A DNA stretch of 64,000 nucleotides from Glaciecola amylolytica (GTDB taxonomy: Bacteria > Bacteroidota > Bacteroidia > Flavobacteriales_D > Crocinitomicaceae). This document shows, one piece after another, positions 43,662 through 52,347 of this stretch (position 1 is the stretch's first letter; each line of letters opens with the position of its first letter). The stretch spans positions 1,302,001 through 1,366,000 of the forward strand of contig CP034120.1 in the NCBI GenBank assembly GCA_003856375.1. Reading direction: 5' to 3'. A program made the translations under genes and the position numbers. The notes beneath the pieces were generated by a model. It was not told the DNA's origin and did no database searches. It saw nothing but the letters and a program-made list of their open reading frames with translations.

Positions 43662-44115
43662 AAAATAGGAAGTTGAAGAAAAGGTGATTTGAATCAGTTT
43701 TTAATTTTTTTTAGAAAAGAGTTTTTTTTGAAACCTTTTAGAGGTTCTTGCGTTAAAGAAATCAACGGATCAATTATTAACATCTACAGGTTAAGGGAAA
43801 GAGGCTATCAGTCAGTTGACTGGTGGCCTTTTTCTTTTTTGCTAAGTTTTGCAGCAATATGGAAGCTTTCTTGTTTGGAATCGAAGCTTAAAATCTCATT
43901 ACTCTAATTTAATTTGCCTGTTTGCCATTTGAGAAACCACTACCATGGTAGTTAATTGAAAGTCCGGGAATTTGCTTAAATCCGCGCTATCATTCGATTG
44001 AACTCACGTCGATACCGATTGTTATTGGCACTGCGTGAATTTTGGTGTAAGTCATTTGTTAATTAATATACATATTCAAAGAGAATCAGTAAATTGTATG
44101 GCTAAAACTTTGTAA
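43662..44115. other. 454-bp non-coding region with an orphan terminator
   Basis: It lies between the divergent DUF983 and protease genes. It contains a forward-strand terminator-like hairpin at 43802-43829 with no gene before it. Open frames across it (for example 43689-43907) run straight through the hairpin and have no recognisable protein character. Confidence 0.5.
43802..43838 (+). terminator. Orphan terminator-like hairpin
   Basis: AGGCTATCAGTC (43802-43813) pairs continuously with GACTGGTGGCCT (43818-43829), allowing G-T pairs, around an AGTT loop, then TTTTTCTTTTTT. No forward gene ends nearby. It may end a small RNA starting near 43690-43770, or act as an attenuator. Confidence 0.6.
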
Positions 44116-46335
44116 ATGAAAAAAACTCTCCTTTTTTGCTCCATTTTCAGTGGTTTTTTGATTACGTATGGTCAAAATTTCCATCTGGATTCCGAAAATT
44201 CCAAATCACTTGTTTTAAGCCATCATTTTAAAGAGATTCCATTTGAATTCAAGCAAATTGATGGTCATTCGATGATTGATTTTTCCAAAACATTCAAAAT
44301 CCTGACACAGGAAAAGGGTGCTCCGGCACTTCCGGTCTTTCACGAAACAATTCAGCTTCCTGCAACGGGAAATCCGCAAATTGAAGTGACTTTCGACGAA
44401 GTGCAGATTTTTGAAAATGTTTGGGTTGCGCCTTCTAAAGGAACACTGAAAAGAAATGTTGATCCGGGAACTGTGGCTTATACATTTGGTCCCAGGTATC
44501 AACAGAATGAATTTTATCCCGGAAATGCGGCAAATGCAAAAACGCCTTTTATCTGGAGATCTCTGCGCGGATCGGTTCTTGAAGTTTCTCCGTATCAATA
44601 CAATCCGGTGACGAAACAGCTGATCGTCTATAAAAACATTCATGTTCAAGTGAAATACAACGAACAGGAGCAGGGACAGAACGAGTTGAGCGGTCAGCTT
44701 GATCCGGTTCTGAAATCTGTTCAGCAGCAAATCGTTATTAATCCATCGGTGCAGAAATATGCGCAGATGGACGAAAGCGGAAGCATGTTGGTGATCTCAG
44801 CTCCCAATCTGATGGATGAAGTAACTCCTTTGGTGAACTGGAAAAATCAGAAGGGAATTCGCACCACATTAGTTTCTACAGCCGTTGCGGGAATGAATGA
44901 TGCTGCTATTTTGACGTACATTCAAAATTATTATTCAACACATCCTGAATTGACGTATGTGTTACTTGTCGGAGATCATGAAGACCTGCCGGCTCATACG
45001 TACGGAATGTCGGGAGGTGAAAACCTTTATTCGGATTCTTATTACGGGCAGCTTACAGGCTCCGATTTTTATCCGGAAGTATTTGTGGGCCGTTTTTCAG
45101 GAACGGAAACCAACATTACGACGATGGTGAATCGCACGTTGGAATACGAGAAAAACCCGATGGCAGGTGATTGGATGGAACGCGCAGTTGGCCTGGGATC
45201 AAACGAAGGAAGCGGTTATGGAGACGACAGTGAAGCAGATTGGCAGCACCTTCGAAATATCAGAACCGTTTTAATGAATTACGGCTATACGGCAGTTTCC
45301 GAATTTTATGATGGTTCTCAGGGTGGAAATGATGCAGCCGGATCTCCGAATGCAGCAGCTATTTTACCGGTAATCAACTCAGGAATCGGTTTGTTCAATT
45401 ATACCGGACATGGCGATGTTAATTTATGTGTAAGCGGTAATTTCCAAAGCACACACATCAATCAGGCAACAAACAACGGGAAATATCCATTCGTGGTTTC
45501 TGTTGCTTGTAATAACGGAACGTTTATGTCGGGAACCTGTATTTCTGAAGCATGGCTCAGAGCTACAAAAAATAATAGTGCTTCCGGAGCAATTGCGGCT
45601 GCAGGTTCATCTATTTTGATGGCTTGGGCAGAACCGATGCAGACTCAGGATGAACTGGCGGAAATTATCGGTCAGACGAATCCGAATAATCACAAAACAA
45701 CTTTAGGAGGTTTGTTCTACAATTCCCAATTATCAATGCTGGAAAAATATCCTTCCGGAAGTGGGGAAGAGGTGATGCAAACCTGGGTTTTGTTCGGAGA
45801 TCCTTCCGCTCAGTTTAGAAATAAGCAAACATTGCCTCTTACGGTAAATCATCCGGGAAATGTGCCGTTAAATACAACTTCAGTAACTGTTTCCTGTAAT
45901 GTGGAAGGAGCTTTGGTTGCGATTTCACAAAATAATGTGCTTCTGGGATCTGCCATTTCTTCAGGTGGACAAGCAATTATCACCATTCCGGTATTGGCTG
46001 TAAATGATTATTTGTTGGTAACGGGAACAAAACAGAATTATGCAACATATCAGAATTCTGTTCAGGTTGCTGATGGACCGCTTGGCCTGGAAGAACAGGA
46101 ACTTGCATTTGAGATTTATCCGAATCCGGCAAACAATGAGTTGAATCTGAGAGTTGTGAATGGAAATGCTCAAACCGTTCGAATCATCAGTCTGGATGGG
46201 AAAGTAGTTTTGAATCAGGAAATGAATGGAAATCAAACGTCATTAAATACAGTTTCGCTTCGTTCCGGGTCGTACATTCTTGAAATGAATTCGGAAGGAC
46301 AAAGTGTACGTAAACCGATTCAGATTTTGCATTAA
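44116..46335 (+). CDS. Gingipain-type (C25) cysteine peptidase with T9SS type A tail
   Basis: 739 aa. Signal peptide MKKTLLFCSIFSGFLITYGQ, then a C25 propeptide-like region (~25-215) and the C25 catalytic domain (~220-570) with MLVISAPNLMDEVTPLVNWKNQKGI, VLLVGDHEDLP and VFVGRFSG. The catalytic His432 is in NYTGHGD and Cys465 in VSVACNNG. An Ig-like C25 C-terminal domain follows (~575-655), then a type A sorting tail (IYPNPANNELNLRVVNG, RIISLDGKVVLN, LRSGSYILEM). Both catalytic residues are present, so it should be an active surface or secreted endopeptidase. It is monocistronic with its own terminator. Confidence 0.93.
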   Translation: MKKTLLFCSIFSGFLITYGQNFHLDSENSKSLVLSHHFKEIPFEFKQIDGHSMIDFSKTFKILTQEKGAPALPVFHETIQLPATGNPQIEVTFDEVQIFENVWVAPSKGTLKRNVDPGTVAYTFGPRYQQNEFYPGNAANAKTPFIWRSLRGSVLEVSPYQYNPVTKQLIVYKNIHVQVKYNEQEQGQNELSGQLDPVLKSVQQQIVINPSVQKYAQMDESGSMLVISAPNLMDEVTPLVNWKNQKGIRTTLVSTAVAGMNDAAILTYIQNYYSTHPELTYVLLVGDHEDLPAHTYGMSGGENLYSDSYYGQLTGSDFYPEVFVGRFSGTETNITTMVNRTLEYEKNPMAGDWMERAVGLGSNEGSGYGDDSEADWQHLRNIRTVLMNYGYTAVSEFYDGSQGGNDAAGSPNAAAILPVINSGIGLFNYTGHGDVNLCVSGNFQSTHINQATNNGKYPFVVSVACNNGTFMSGTCISEAWLRATKNNSASGAIAAAGSSILMAWAEPMQTQDELAEIIGQTNPNNHKTTLGGLFYNSQLSMLEKYPSGSGEEVMQTWVLFGDPSAQFRNKQTLPLTVNHPGNVPLNTTSVTVSCNVEGALVAISQNNVLLGSAISSGGQAIITIPVLAVNDYLLVTGTKQNYATYQNSVQVADGPLGLEEQELAFEIYPNPANNELNLRVVNGNAQTVRIISLDGKVVLNQEMNGNQTSLNTVSLRSGSYILEMNSEGQSVRKPIQILH

Positions 46336-46416
46336 AAAATGTGCTGAAACCTTGATGAATAAAGGTCAATACGCAATATCGCGAAATCAGTTCAAATAGG
46401 ATTCGAAAAAATCAAG

Positions 46417-46447
46417 AGACCTTCCCCTGACGGAAGGTCTTTTTTTG
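46417..46447 (+). terminator. Intrinsic terminator after the C25 peptidase
   Basis: AGACCTTCC (46417-46425) pairs with GGAAGGTCT (46432-46440), then TTTTTT. Confidence 0.9.
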
Positions 46448-46451
46448 TCAT

Positions 46452-46459
46452 TACCTTTG
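46452..46459 (+). promoter_or_regulatory. -7 element for the flavoprotein gene
   Basis: TACCTTTG fits TAnnTTTG and ends 4 bases before the ATG at 46464, implying a leaderless mRNA. The expected -33 position overlaps the upstream terminator and no TTG is seen there. Confidence 0.4.
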
Positions 46460-46463
46460 CCCC

Positions 46464-47693
46464 ATGAAAGAACTGGACATTTTAGTCGTTGGAGCAGGAG
46501 CTGCGGGTTGCTTTGCTGCAATTCGGGCAGCTGAATCATTCAAAGGGGCTAAAATTACAGTTTTGGAAAGAGGAATAAAACCTCTGGCCAAAGTGAAAAT
46601 TTCCGGAGGAGGACGCTGCAACGTGACGAATGTCATTTCCGAACCCGGAGAATTGTCGAAGCATTATCCGAGAGGCGAGCGTTTTCTGAAAAAAGCGTTT
46701 TATCAGTTTTCCAGCAACGATATGAAAAACTGGCTGGAAGAGCGGAAAGTTCCCTTGAAATTGTATCCTGACGGATGTTATTTTCCTTTGAGCAACGATT
46801 CACAAACAATTATTGATTGTTTTCTGCGAGAAATGAAAAAGAGCGGGATAGATTTGCTGTTGAATCAACGGGTAGAATCGATTCGTAAGCTTGATTCAGG
46901 CCGCTTTGAAGTGAAAACACCCGAAATGACTTTTTCTGCTAAATCGGTGATCCTGACAACCGGCGGACAACCGAAAATTTCGGGATTTGAATTGCTGAAA
47001 GAATTTGATTTGAAAATCGTTTCACCGGTTCCGTCTTTGTTTACATTCAATATGCCGAACGAATCGATCAAGGAATTGATGGGGATTGTTCAGGAAAATG
47101 CACAAGCTAAAATTGTCGGGGAAAAATGGTCAACGGGCGGACCTTTATTGATTACACATTGGGGAATGAGTGGCCCGGCTGTATTGAAATGTTCTGCTTT
47201 CGGAGCACGGATTCTGGAACAAAAAGGCTATAAATCCAATATTTCAGTGAATTGGACCGGAGAAGAAAGTCAGGAAACAGTTCGGGAATTGATTCAGCAA
47301 TTCGTGAAATCCAATAAACTGGTAACGAATTCACCGCTTTACGAAATCAAAACGCGTTTGTGGAATTATTTAATAGAGAAAGCGGGAATTCCTGTGCATT
47401 TCAAGTGCTCTGAACTGACAGCGAAGCATCAGAATAAATTGCTGGAAGTTTTGATGAATGATTTGTATTCAATGGAAGGAAAAACTACTTTCAAGGAAGA
47501 ATTCGTGACGGCAGGAGGAATTGATCTGAATGAAATCAATGTTCAAACCATGGAATCGAAGAAAGTTCCCGGTCTCTTTTTTGCAGGAGAAGTAATGGAT
47601 ATTGACGGAGTAACCGGCGGATTTAATTTTCAGGCTGCGTGGACAACTGCGGCAATTGCCGGAAAAAATGCCTTACAAAACGAGAAAAAATGA
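46464..47693 (+). CDS. HI0933-like FAD-dependent oxidoreductase
   Basis: 409 aa. The FAD-binding Rossmann motif VVGAGAAGCFAAIRAAE is at residues ~8-24, followed by KVKISGGGRCNVTN, the HI0933/YhiN family signature. ILTTGGQP, GGPLLITHWGMSGPAVLK and the C-terminal VTAGGIDLNEINVQTMESKKVPGLFFAGEVMDIDGVTGGFNFQAAW complete the family pattern. The substrate is unknown (a predicted flavoprotein). Its stop overlaps the start of a small lipoprotein gene (ATGA at 47690). Confidence 0.93.
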   Translation: MKELDILVVGAGAAGCFAAIRAAESFKGAKITVLERGIKPLAKVKISGGGRCNVTNVISEPGELSKHYPRGERFLKKAFYQFSSNDMKNWLEERKVPLKLYPDGCYFPLSNDSQTIIDCFLREMKKSGIDLLLNQRVESIRKLDSGRFEVKTPEMTFSAKSVILTTGGQPKISGFELLKEFDLKIVSPVPSLFTFNMPNESIKELMGIVQENAQAKIVGEKWSTGGPLLITHWGMSGPAVLKCSAFGARILEQKGYKSNISVNWTGEESQETVRELIQQFVKSNKLVTNSPLYEIKTRLWNYLIEKAGIPVHFKCSELTAKHQNKLLEVLMNDLYSMEGKTTFKEEFVTAGGIDLNEINVQTMESKKVPGLFFAGEVMDIDGVTGGFNFQAAWTTAAIAGKNALQNEKK

Positions 47694-48010
47694 TTCGAAT
47701 AGCTTTCATAACAATCCTAGCGTTCCTGTTTTCATGCAAAACGGTGAAAAACAATCCGCAAAACGAAGCGTTGAAACCGTGCGAAAGATGCCTCGCTGTG
47801 GTTGAAATTACCGAAGATTGCGGCGTTTTACTGAAAGTAACCCAATCCGACAACTCAGAAAAGCACATCAGTCCTCAGAATCTGGACTCCAAATTCCACA
47901 AGGAAGGATTGAGATTGAAGATCAGTTACGCTGCTTCGACTCAAAATCCGGATAAGAAATGTGGTAAATATTCCCTGGTTGAACTAACGGAAGCCTACGC
48001 CATTCGCTGA
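47690..48010 (+). CDS. Small lipoprotein, 106 aa
   Basis: I chose the ATG overlapping the flavoprotein stop. It gives MIRIAFITILAFLFSC, a lipoprotein signal peptide with Cys16, whereas the longer frame upstream lies inside the flavoprotein gene. The mature part is small, with a CERC pair, CGVLLKVTQSDNSEKHISPQNLDSKFHKEGLRLKISYAAS and a further cysteine in DKKCGKYSLVELTEAYAIR. This beta-strand pattern is seen in many small Bacteroidota lipoproteins. Function unknown. Its stop lies 4 bases from the stop of the convergent peptidase gene. Confidence 0.75.
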   Translation: MIRIAFITILAFLFSCKTVKNNPQNEALKPCERCLAVVEITEDCGVLLKVTQSDNSEKHISPQNLDSKFHKEGLRLKISYAASTQNPDKKCGKYSLVELTEAYAIR

Positions 48011-48013
48011 ATC

Positions 48014-48952
48014 TTACAATTTCTCAAGTAACACCTGATACAATTCAATCATCGACTGAATGTCTTTCTTATAGACTTTTTCCTTTGGCGTATGCACATT
48101 GTCTTCCGGAGCACCGATGAAACACCAGTCGATAGGAAGATCTGATTTTTGAAGTACAGAACCGTCGCTTCCGCCTGCAGATTCTACTTCCAGCTGATAT
48201 TTGATTCCCGATTCCTGTGCAATGGAAATAATCTTGTTGAGGTATTTTCTTCTCGGAAGCATACTGTCGCGCATCGAAACGGCAACTCCGCCTTTGTGGA
48301 CAACTCCGTGAGTTACCCAGGTAATATCGCAAATCAACGCTTTAAAAACATCGTAATTGTTCATCAGATATTTGGCGCATGCTCCAACGGAATTTCCCCC
48401 ATGCTCCTCGTAGGTTGAAAAAACAATGGCGCCGTTTTCCAATGTTTCTGCCAGTTGAAGCGCAACGTAAACTCCCAAACGGTTATCGAGATAAGGCGAT
48501 TGAATGTATTCTTTGGTTTCTTTGAAATCCGGTTTGAAAGAAAGAAGCGTTCCGCGGTCAACCACGCGATTGCATAATAATTGAATGCGCTGCTGTCCTG
48601 ATTCACTTTCAAAAATCATCAACTCACCTTCAACATCTCCCTGAGAGTCTTTGCCGACAAGAAGTGTTCCGTCAATATTTTTCGGTCCTCCGACACGAAT
48701 CAGTTCATTTTCATATCCGACAGAATAGCCAATAGTATCCATATGAGCATAAACAGCTGCCCGGGGAGTTCCGAAAACGAGAATTAATGCGTCCTGAAAA
48801 CCTGTTCCGTCAATGATATGTGGTTTGCATTTCCATTTCGCAGCATTTTCCCGAACATATTCCTTGATGAATGATTTGATCTGTGTTTCATCGCTGGCAA
48901 CGCCTTGAATGCTGATTAATTCTTGAAGTAATTCGTTATTGGATAATTCCAT
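48014..48952 (-). CDS. M42/M20-like zinc aminopeptidase
   Basis: 312 aa from the ATG at 48952; a TTG three codons upstream would add MKI. The motifs follow the M28/M42 plan: YAHMDTIGYSV (first metal His and Asp), SPYLDNRLGVYVAL (bridging Asp), STYEEHGGNSVGA (catalytic and metal Glu), CDITWVTHG (metal Asp), and a late histidine in IGAPEDNVHTPKEKV. It probably trims peptides in the cytoplasm as a large oligomer. It overlaps the YigZ-type gene by 17 bases and is transcribed after it. Confidence 0.82.
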   Translation of the reverse strand: MELSNNELLQELISIQGVASDETQIKSFIKEYVRENAAKWKCKPHIIDGTGFQDALILVFGTPRAAVYAHMDTIGYSVGYENELIRVGGPKNIDGTLLVGKDSQGDVEGELMIFESESGQQRIQLLCNRVVDRGTLLSFKPDFKETKEYIQSPYLDNRLGVYVALQLAETLENGAIVFSTYEEHGGNSVGACAKYLMNNYDVFKALICDITWVTHGVVHKGGVAVSMRDSMLPRRKYLNKIISIAQESGIKYQLEVESAGGSDGSVLQKSDLPIDWCFIGAPEDNVHTPKEKVYKKDIQSMIELYQVLLEKL

Positions 48953-49571
48953 GATTTTCAATTATAATGTGTTTTTCCTCCGGAAGGAGAAGGTTTAATT
49001 CGGATATCTGATCGAGAATCTTTAATTCTGAAACAGGAATCTGGAGATCTAATTTACAGGAAAGTTGAAAATCCTGAAGAACAATTTTTGCCGGACTGTT
49101 TTTCAAAATGCTCATTACTTGCGGCATCTCGTCATAACTGTAACGAATAGTAAAGAGAACTTCGTCTTCCTGTTCAATAATCGTTGCGTTTTCCAATGCT
49201 TCTTTCGATGCAGTTCGGTAAGCATTGATCAAGCCACCAACTCCCAGATTAATACCTCCGTAATAACGTACAACGGCAATTAAAACATTGGTAAGGTCGA
49301 AGGACTGAATTTGCCCCAGAATCGGAGCACCGGCAGAATTGGAAGGTTCACCGTCATCACTTGCGCGATATCGTTTCTTATCGCTTCCCAAACGAAAAGC
49401 AGAACAAACATGTACGGCCTGATAATGTTCTTTCCGTAATTGTTGAATATGCTCCTTGATCTCATCCTCTGTTTTGCATGGAATTGCAAATGCCAAAAAC
49501 TTGGATCCCTTTTCTTTGTAGAAGCCTGTAGAAGTATTTTTCAGGGTTTTATAAACGCCATTTACTATCAT
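48936..49571 (-). CDS. IMPACT/YigZ family protein
   Basis: 211 aa from the ATG at 49571 (MIVNGVYKTLKN...). A -7 box TACTTTTG ends 5 bases before this ATG, which argues against the longer start at 49598, since that would lie upstream of the transcription start. Family motifs are GFYKEKGSKFLAFAIPC, HVCSAFRLG, RASDDGEPSNSAGAPIL and NVLIAVVRYYGGINLGVGGLINAYRTAS. Bacterial members share the fold of the eukaryotic translation regulator IMPACT; their own role is unsettled. Co-transcribed with the M42-like peptidase. Confidence 0.9.
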   Translation of the reverse strand: MIVNGVYKTLKNTSTGFYKEKGSKFLAFAIPCKTEDEIKEHIQQLRKEHYQAVHVCSAFRLGSDKKRYRASDDGEPSNSAGAPILGQIQSFDLTNVLIAVVRYYGGINLGVGGLINAYRTASKEALENATIIEQEDEVLFTIRYSYDEMPQVMSILKNSPAKIVLQDFQLSCKLDLQIPVSELKILDQISELNLLLPEEKHIIIENHGIIQ

Positions 49572-49576
49572 TAGCA

Positions 49577-49584
49577 CAAAAGTA
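49577..49584 (-). promoter_or_regulatory. -7 element for the YigZ-type operon
   Basis: Reverse-strand TACTTTTG fits TAnnTTTG and ends 5 bases before the ATG at 49571. Confidence 0.5.
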
Positions 49585-49729
49585 ATTTTTTCTTTCATTC
49601 TGATTTTACCTGGAGTTTTGAGTAACTATTAATTTAGTCTATGAAATAGTTTTATTTGTCTATTATAAATTGTAACTTATCGAATGTTTTAAATGATTCG
49701 TCATGAGTAAGATGTACTTCACTATCAGG

Positions 49730-50719
49730 ATGAATAGTTTGGAAAAACTGTTTGTTCTAGGTTGTTGCTTTTTCCTTCTGGCCCTTTCGGGCTGTAAAAA
49801 AGAACAACTAACGCGCCAGGATCACAATTCAGTGGGAAGTTCCGCAAGGTCAGCCCAGGTTTCCGCACCTTGCGGAACCCCTTACGTTACAGATTTACTT
49901 GCAGGACAAAATATGGATGCAGGAAATGTGACAATTTACAATACACAGGACAGTCTGTATATTTTCGTCGAAACCTCAGGAAACTGGAGATTGACTTCAA
50001 CAAAAATATATGTCGGTACTTTAGCCGGAATGCCTCAAACAAGCACAGGTAATCCAAAAGTCGGACAATTTCCCTACAAGAAGAACTTTAGTCCTTCTGC
50101 GACCAGCTCTCTTACTGTAATTTCTTTGTCGGGCTTGCCTGCTTGCTATATTGTGGCGGTGCATGTCGACTTGCAGGAAGTGGTGAACGGAACGATTGTC
50201 CAAACTCAAACGGGTTGGGCGAATGGATCTCCGATACCGGGAGGTAATTGGGCTATGTATGCAAACTATTGTACTCAGGCATGCAATCCGTGTGTTTATC
50301 CAACTACAACAACAACACTCTTTGCAGGACAAACTATTAATGCCGGAACGCTGTCAATCACGAATGATGCCAACAATGTTTATGTCACCTATCAACTTAC
50401 TGGTGGATGGTATCTCGGTGAAGTACATTTGTATGTCGGACCACTAAGTCAAATGCCGATGAATTCGCAAAATGTACCTATTCCCGGTCAGTTTCCGATT
50501 AATCAAACATTTGGCTCAGGTGTCCAAACGGTTTCTTATACGATTCCATTGGCAGGTTTACCGCCTTGTTATATCATTGCGGCTCATGCAAGTGTTTATC
50601 GTCTGGCTCCTGATGGAAGTGTTGTTCAATCTGAAACGGCTTGGGGTTTTGGAGATCCGTTCCAGAATACCGATCGATGGGGATGGACGGTTCCGTATTG
50701 CACCCAGGCTTGTAATTGA
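49730..50719 (+). CDS. Lipoprotein with two tandem copies of an unknown cysteine-containing domain
   Basis: 329 aa from the ATG at 49730 (MNSLEKLFVLGCCFFLLALSGC, lipobox cysteine about residue 22). ATGs at 49703 and 49712 are also in frame. After a short linker come two ~135-residue repeats with the same plan: LxAGQxxxAG near the start, a strand with xGxW and xKIYVG or xHLYVG, a GMPQ or QMPM segment, G-Q-F-P, GLPACYIVAVH versus GLPPCYIIAAH, and a final YCTQAC. The repeats clearly arose by duplication. Each carries a conserved cysteine set that could form disulfides. No family is recognised. A terminator follows. Confidence 0.75.
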   Translation: MNSLEKLFVLGCCFFLLALSGCKKEQLTRQDHNSVGSSARSAQVSAPCGTPYVTDLLAGQNMDAGNVTIYNTQDSLYIFVETSGNWRLTSTKIYVGTLAGMPQTSTGNPKVGQFPYKKNFSPSATSSLTVISLSGLPACYIVAVHVDLQEVVNGTIVQTQTGWANGSPIPGGNWAMYANYCTQACNPCVYPTTTTTLFAGQTINAGTLSITNDANNVYVTYQLTGGWYLGEVHLYVGPLSQMPMNSQNVPIPGQFPINQTFGSGVQTVSYTIPLAGLPPCYIIAAHASVYRLAPDGSVVQSETAWGFGDPFQNTDRWGWTVPYCTQACN

Positions 50720-50741
50720 TGTTATTTGGTTTAAAAAAACG

Positions 50742-50768
50742 AAAACGCTCCTGTGGGGGCGTTTTTTT
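50742..50768 (+). terminator. Intrinsic terminator
   Basis: AAAACGCTCC (50742-50751) pairs with GGGGCGTTTT (50756-50765), then TTT. It ends the duplicated-domain lipoprotein transcript. Confidence 0.88.
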
Positions 50769-50776
50769 GTTGATCA

Positions 50777-50819
50777 GGTTTTTGGGAATTCCCAATATCC
50801 CAAAAACCCAATATTGGGT
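50777..50819. repeat. Nested palindromic repeat (TTGGG/CCCAA)
   Basis: Three overlapping symmetries lie in 43 bases: the palindrome TTGGGAATTCCCAA (50782-50795), the 11-bp inverted repeat GGTTTTTGGGA / TCCCAAAAACC (50777-50787, 50798-50808), and the palindrome ACCCAATATTGGGT (50806-50819). It lies between the terminators of two convergent genes, as REP-like elements often do. Confidence 0.65.
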
Positions 50820-50885
50820 CGCCCCTAAGAAAATCACAGGTTTTAAATTAACAATCACATGCCGGAAGAAAATACCAAAAGCAAA

Positions 50886-50915
50886 AATGGCTGTCCTTTC
50901 GAACAGCCATCCTTT
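50886..50915 (-). terminator. Intrinsic terminator after dnaA
   Basis: ATGGCTGT (50887-50894) pairs with ACAGCCAT (50903-50910). On the reverse strand the stem is followed by TTTTGC. It lies just beyond the dnaA stop. Confidence 0.75.
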
Positions 50916-50916
50916 A

Positions 50917-52347
50917 TTATTGAATTGTCAATTTCTTTTCAAGATCTTCCAGATAAACACGGAACTGTTTGTCCGTTTCTGAAAGATTGATTACCGTTCT
51001 GCATGCGTGAAGTACCGTTGCGTGGTCTTTTCCTCCGCAATGTGCTCCGATACTTGCCAAAGATGATTTTGTCATCTTCTTGGAGAAGTACATGGAAATC
51101 TGACGAGCCTGAACAACCTCACGTTTACGGGTTTTTGATTTCAACATCTCAATTGGCAGGTCGAAATAATCGCAAACTACTTTTTGGATGTAATCAATAG
51201 AAACCTCACGAGCGGTGTTTTTCACAAACTTGTCGATCATTTGTTTCGCCAAATCAAGCGTAATTGCTTTTTTATTCAAAGAAGCCTGAGCCAAAAGTGA
51301 AGTCATTGCACCTTCCATCTCACGAATATTCGTATTGATGCTGTATGCAAGGTATTCAACTACTTCACGAGGAAGTTCGATTCCGCTTCCGTACATCTTC
51401 TTCTCCATGATGGCGATACGTGTCTCCAGATCAGGAGTAGAAAGATCAGCAGACAATCCCCACTTGAAGCGGGAAAGCAAACGCTGCTCCATTCCCTGCA
51501 TTTCAACCGGCGGTTTGTCCGAAGTCAAAATGATCTGTTTTCCATTTTGGTGTAAATGGTTGAAGATATGGAAGAATACATCTTGTGTTTTCTCTTTTCC
51601 TGAGAAGAACTGTACATCGTCGATGATTAAGACATCAATCATTTGATAAAAATGAATGAAATCATTAGTCGTTTGATTACGAACAGCATCAATAAACTGA
51701 TGTGCAAATTTTTCAGAGCTAACGTAAAGAACTGTTTTATTCGGGAACTGGTTCTTTACACCGATACCGATTGAATGCGCTAAGTGCGTTTTTCCCAAAC
51801 CAACACCACCGTAGATCAAAAGCGGATTAAACGCTGTTCCTCCCGGTTTGTTTGCAACGGCATATCCGGCAGAACGTGCCAAACGGTTGCAGTCACCTTC
51901 CACAAAGTTCTCAAAAGAATAAGCAGGATTCAGATTTGAATCCACGTTTACCTTTTTCAATCCCGGAATGATGAACGGGTTTTTAATTGGGTTATCGCTG
52001 ATGTTCAGGGGCATGTTTACAGGTGCGTTCTTCACTGCTTTCTTATTGGAAGCGGGAAGTTTCACTGTATAAGGATTTGAATTGCTGGCAGAATTCTCCA
52101 TTACAATGCTATATTCCAAATGCCCTTCCTGACCGAGCTCTTTTTTAATCACTTTTTTCAACAAAGTGATGTAATGTTCTTCCAACCATTCATAAAAGAA
52201 GTGAGATGGAACTTGTATTGTCAGAACGTTGTTTTCGAGCTTCACAGGTACAATCGGCTCAAACCAAGTCTTATAAGCTTGAATCGGCAGATTGTCTTTA
52301 ATAACTTTCAGACAGGAATTCCAAATAGCGTCATGGTTGGCACTCAT
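50917..52347 (-). CDS. dnaA: Chromosomal replication initiator protein DnaA
   Basis: DnaA binds and melts the chromosomal origin and loads the replicative helicase. At 476 aa it is of normal length. Domain I (1-85) has WNSCLKVIKDNLPIQAYKTWFEPIVPV, followed by a linker. The AAA+ domain (~150-350) has Walker A GGVGLGKTHLAHSIG, Walker B VLIIDDVQFFSGKEKTQ, and sensor I ILTSDKPP with the LLSRFKWGLSADL arginine-finger region. Domain IV ends with the DnaA-box-binding motif GGKDHATVLHACRTV. It stands alone; dnaN is not beside it. Confidence 0.97.
   Translation of the reverse strand: MSANHDAIWNSCLKVIKDNLPIQAYKTWFEPIVPVKLENNVLTIQVPSHFFYEWLEEHYITLLKKVIKKELGQEGHLEYSIVMENSASNSNPYTVKLPASNKKAVKNAPVNMPLNISDNPIKNPFIIPGLKKVNVDSNLNPAYSFENFVEGDCNRLARSAGYAVANKPGGTAFNPLLIYGGVGLGKTHLAHSIGIGVKNQFPNKTVLYVSSEKFAHQFIDAVRNQTTNDFIHFYQMIDVLIIDDVQFFSGKEKTQDVFFHIFNHLHQNGKQIILTSDKPPVEMQGMEQRLLSRFKWGLSADLSTPDLETRIAIMEKKMYGSGIELPREVVEYLAYSINTNIREMEGAMTSLLAQASLNKKAITLDLAKQMIDKFVKNTAREVSIDYIQKVVCDYFDLPIEMLKSKTRKREVVQARQISMYFSKKMTKSSLASIGAHCGGKDHATVLHACRTVINLSETDKQFRVYLEDLEKKLTIQ

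Noticed and set aside
43689-43907. 72-codon open frame in front of the C25 peptidase
   Set aside because: It runs through the terminator-like hairpin at 43802-43838 and has no protein-like pattern. The hairpin is better evidence for an RNA end.
49572-49598. Nine-residue N-terminal extension of the YigZ-type protein
   Set aside because: The TACTTTTG promoter box lies within it. The ATG at 49571 gives the usual family N-terminus.
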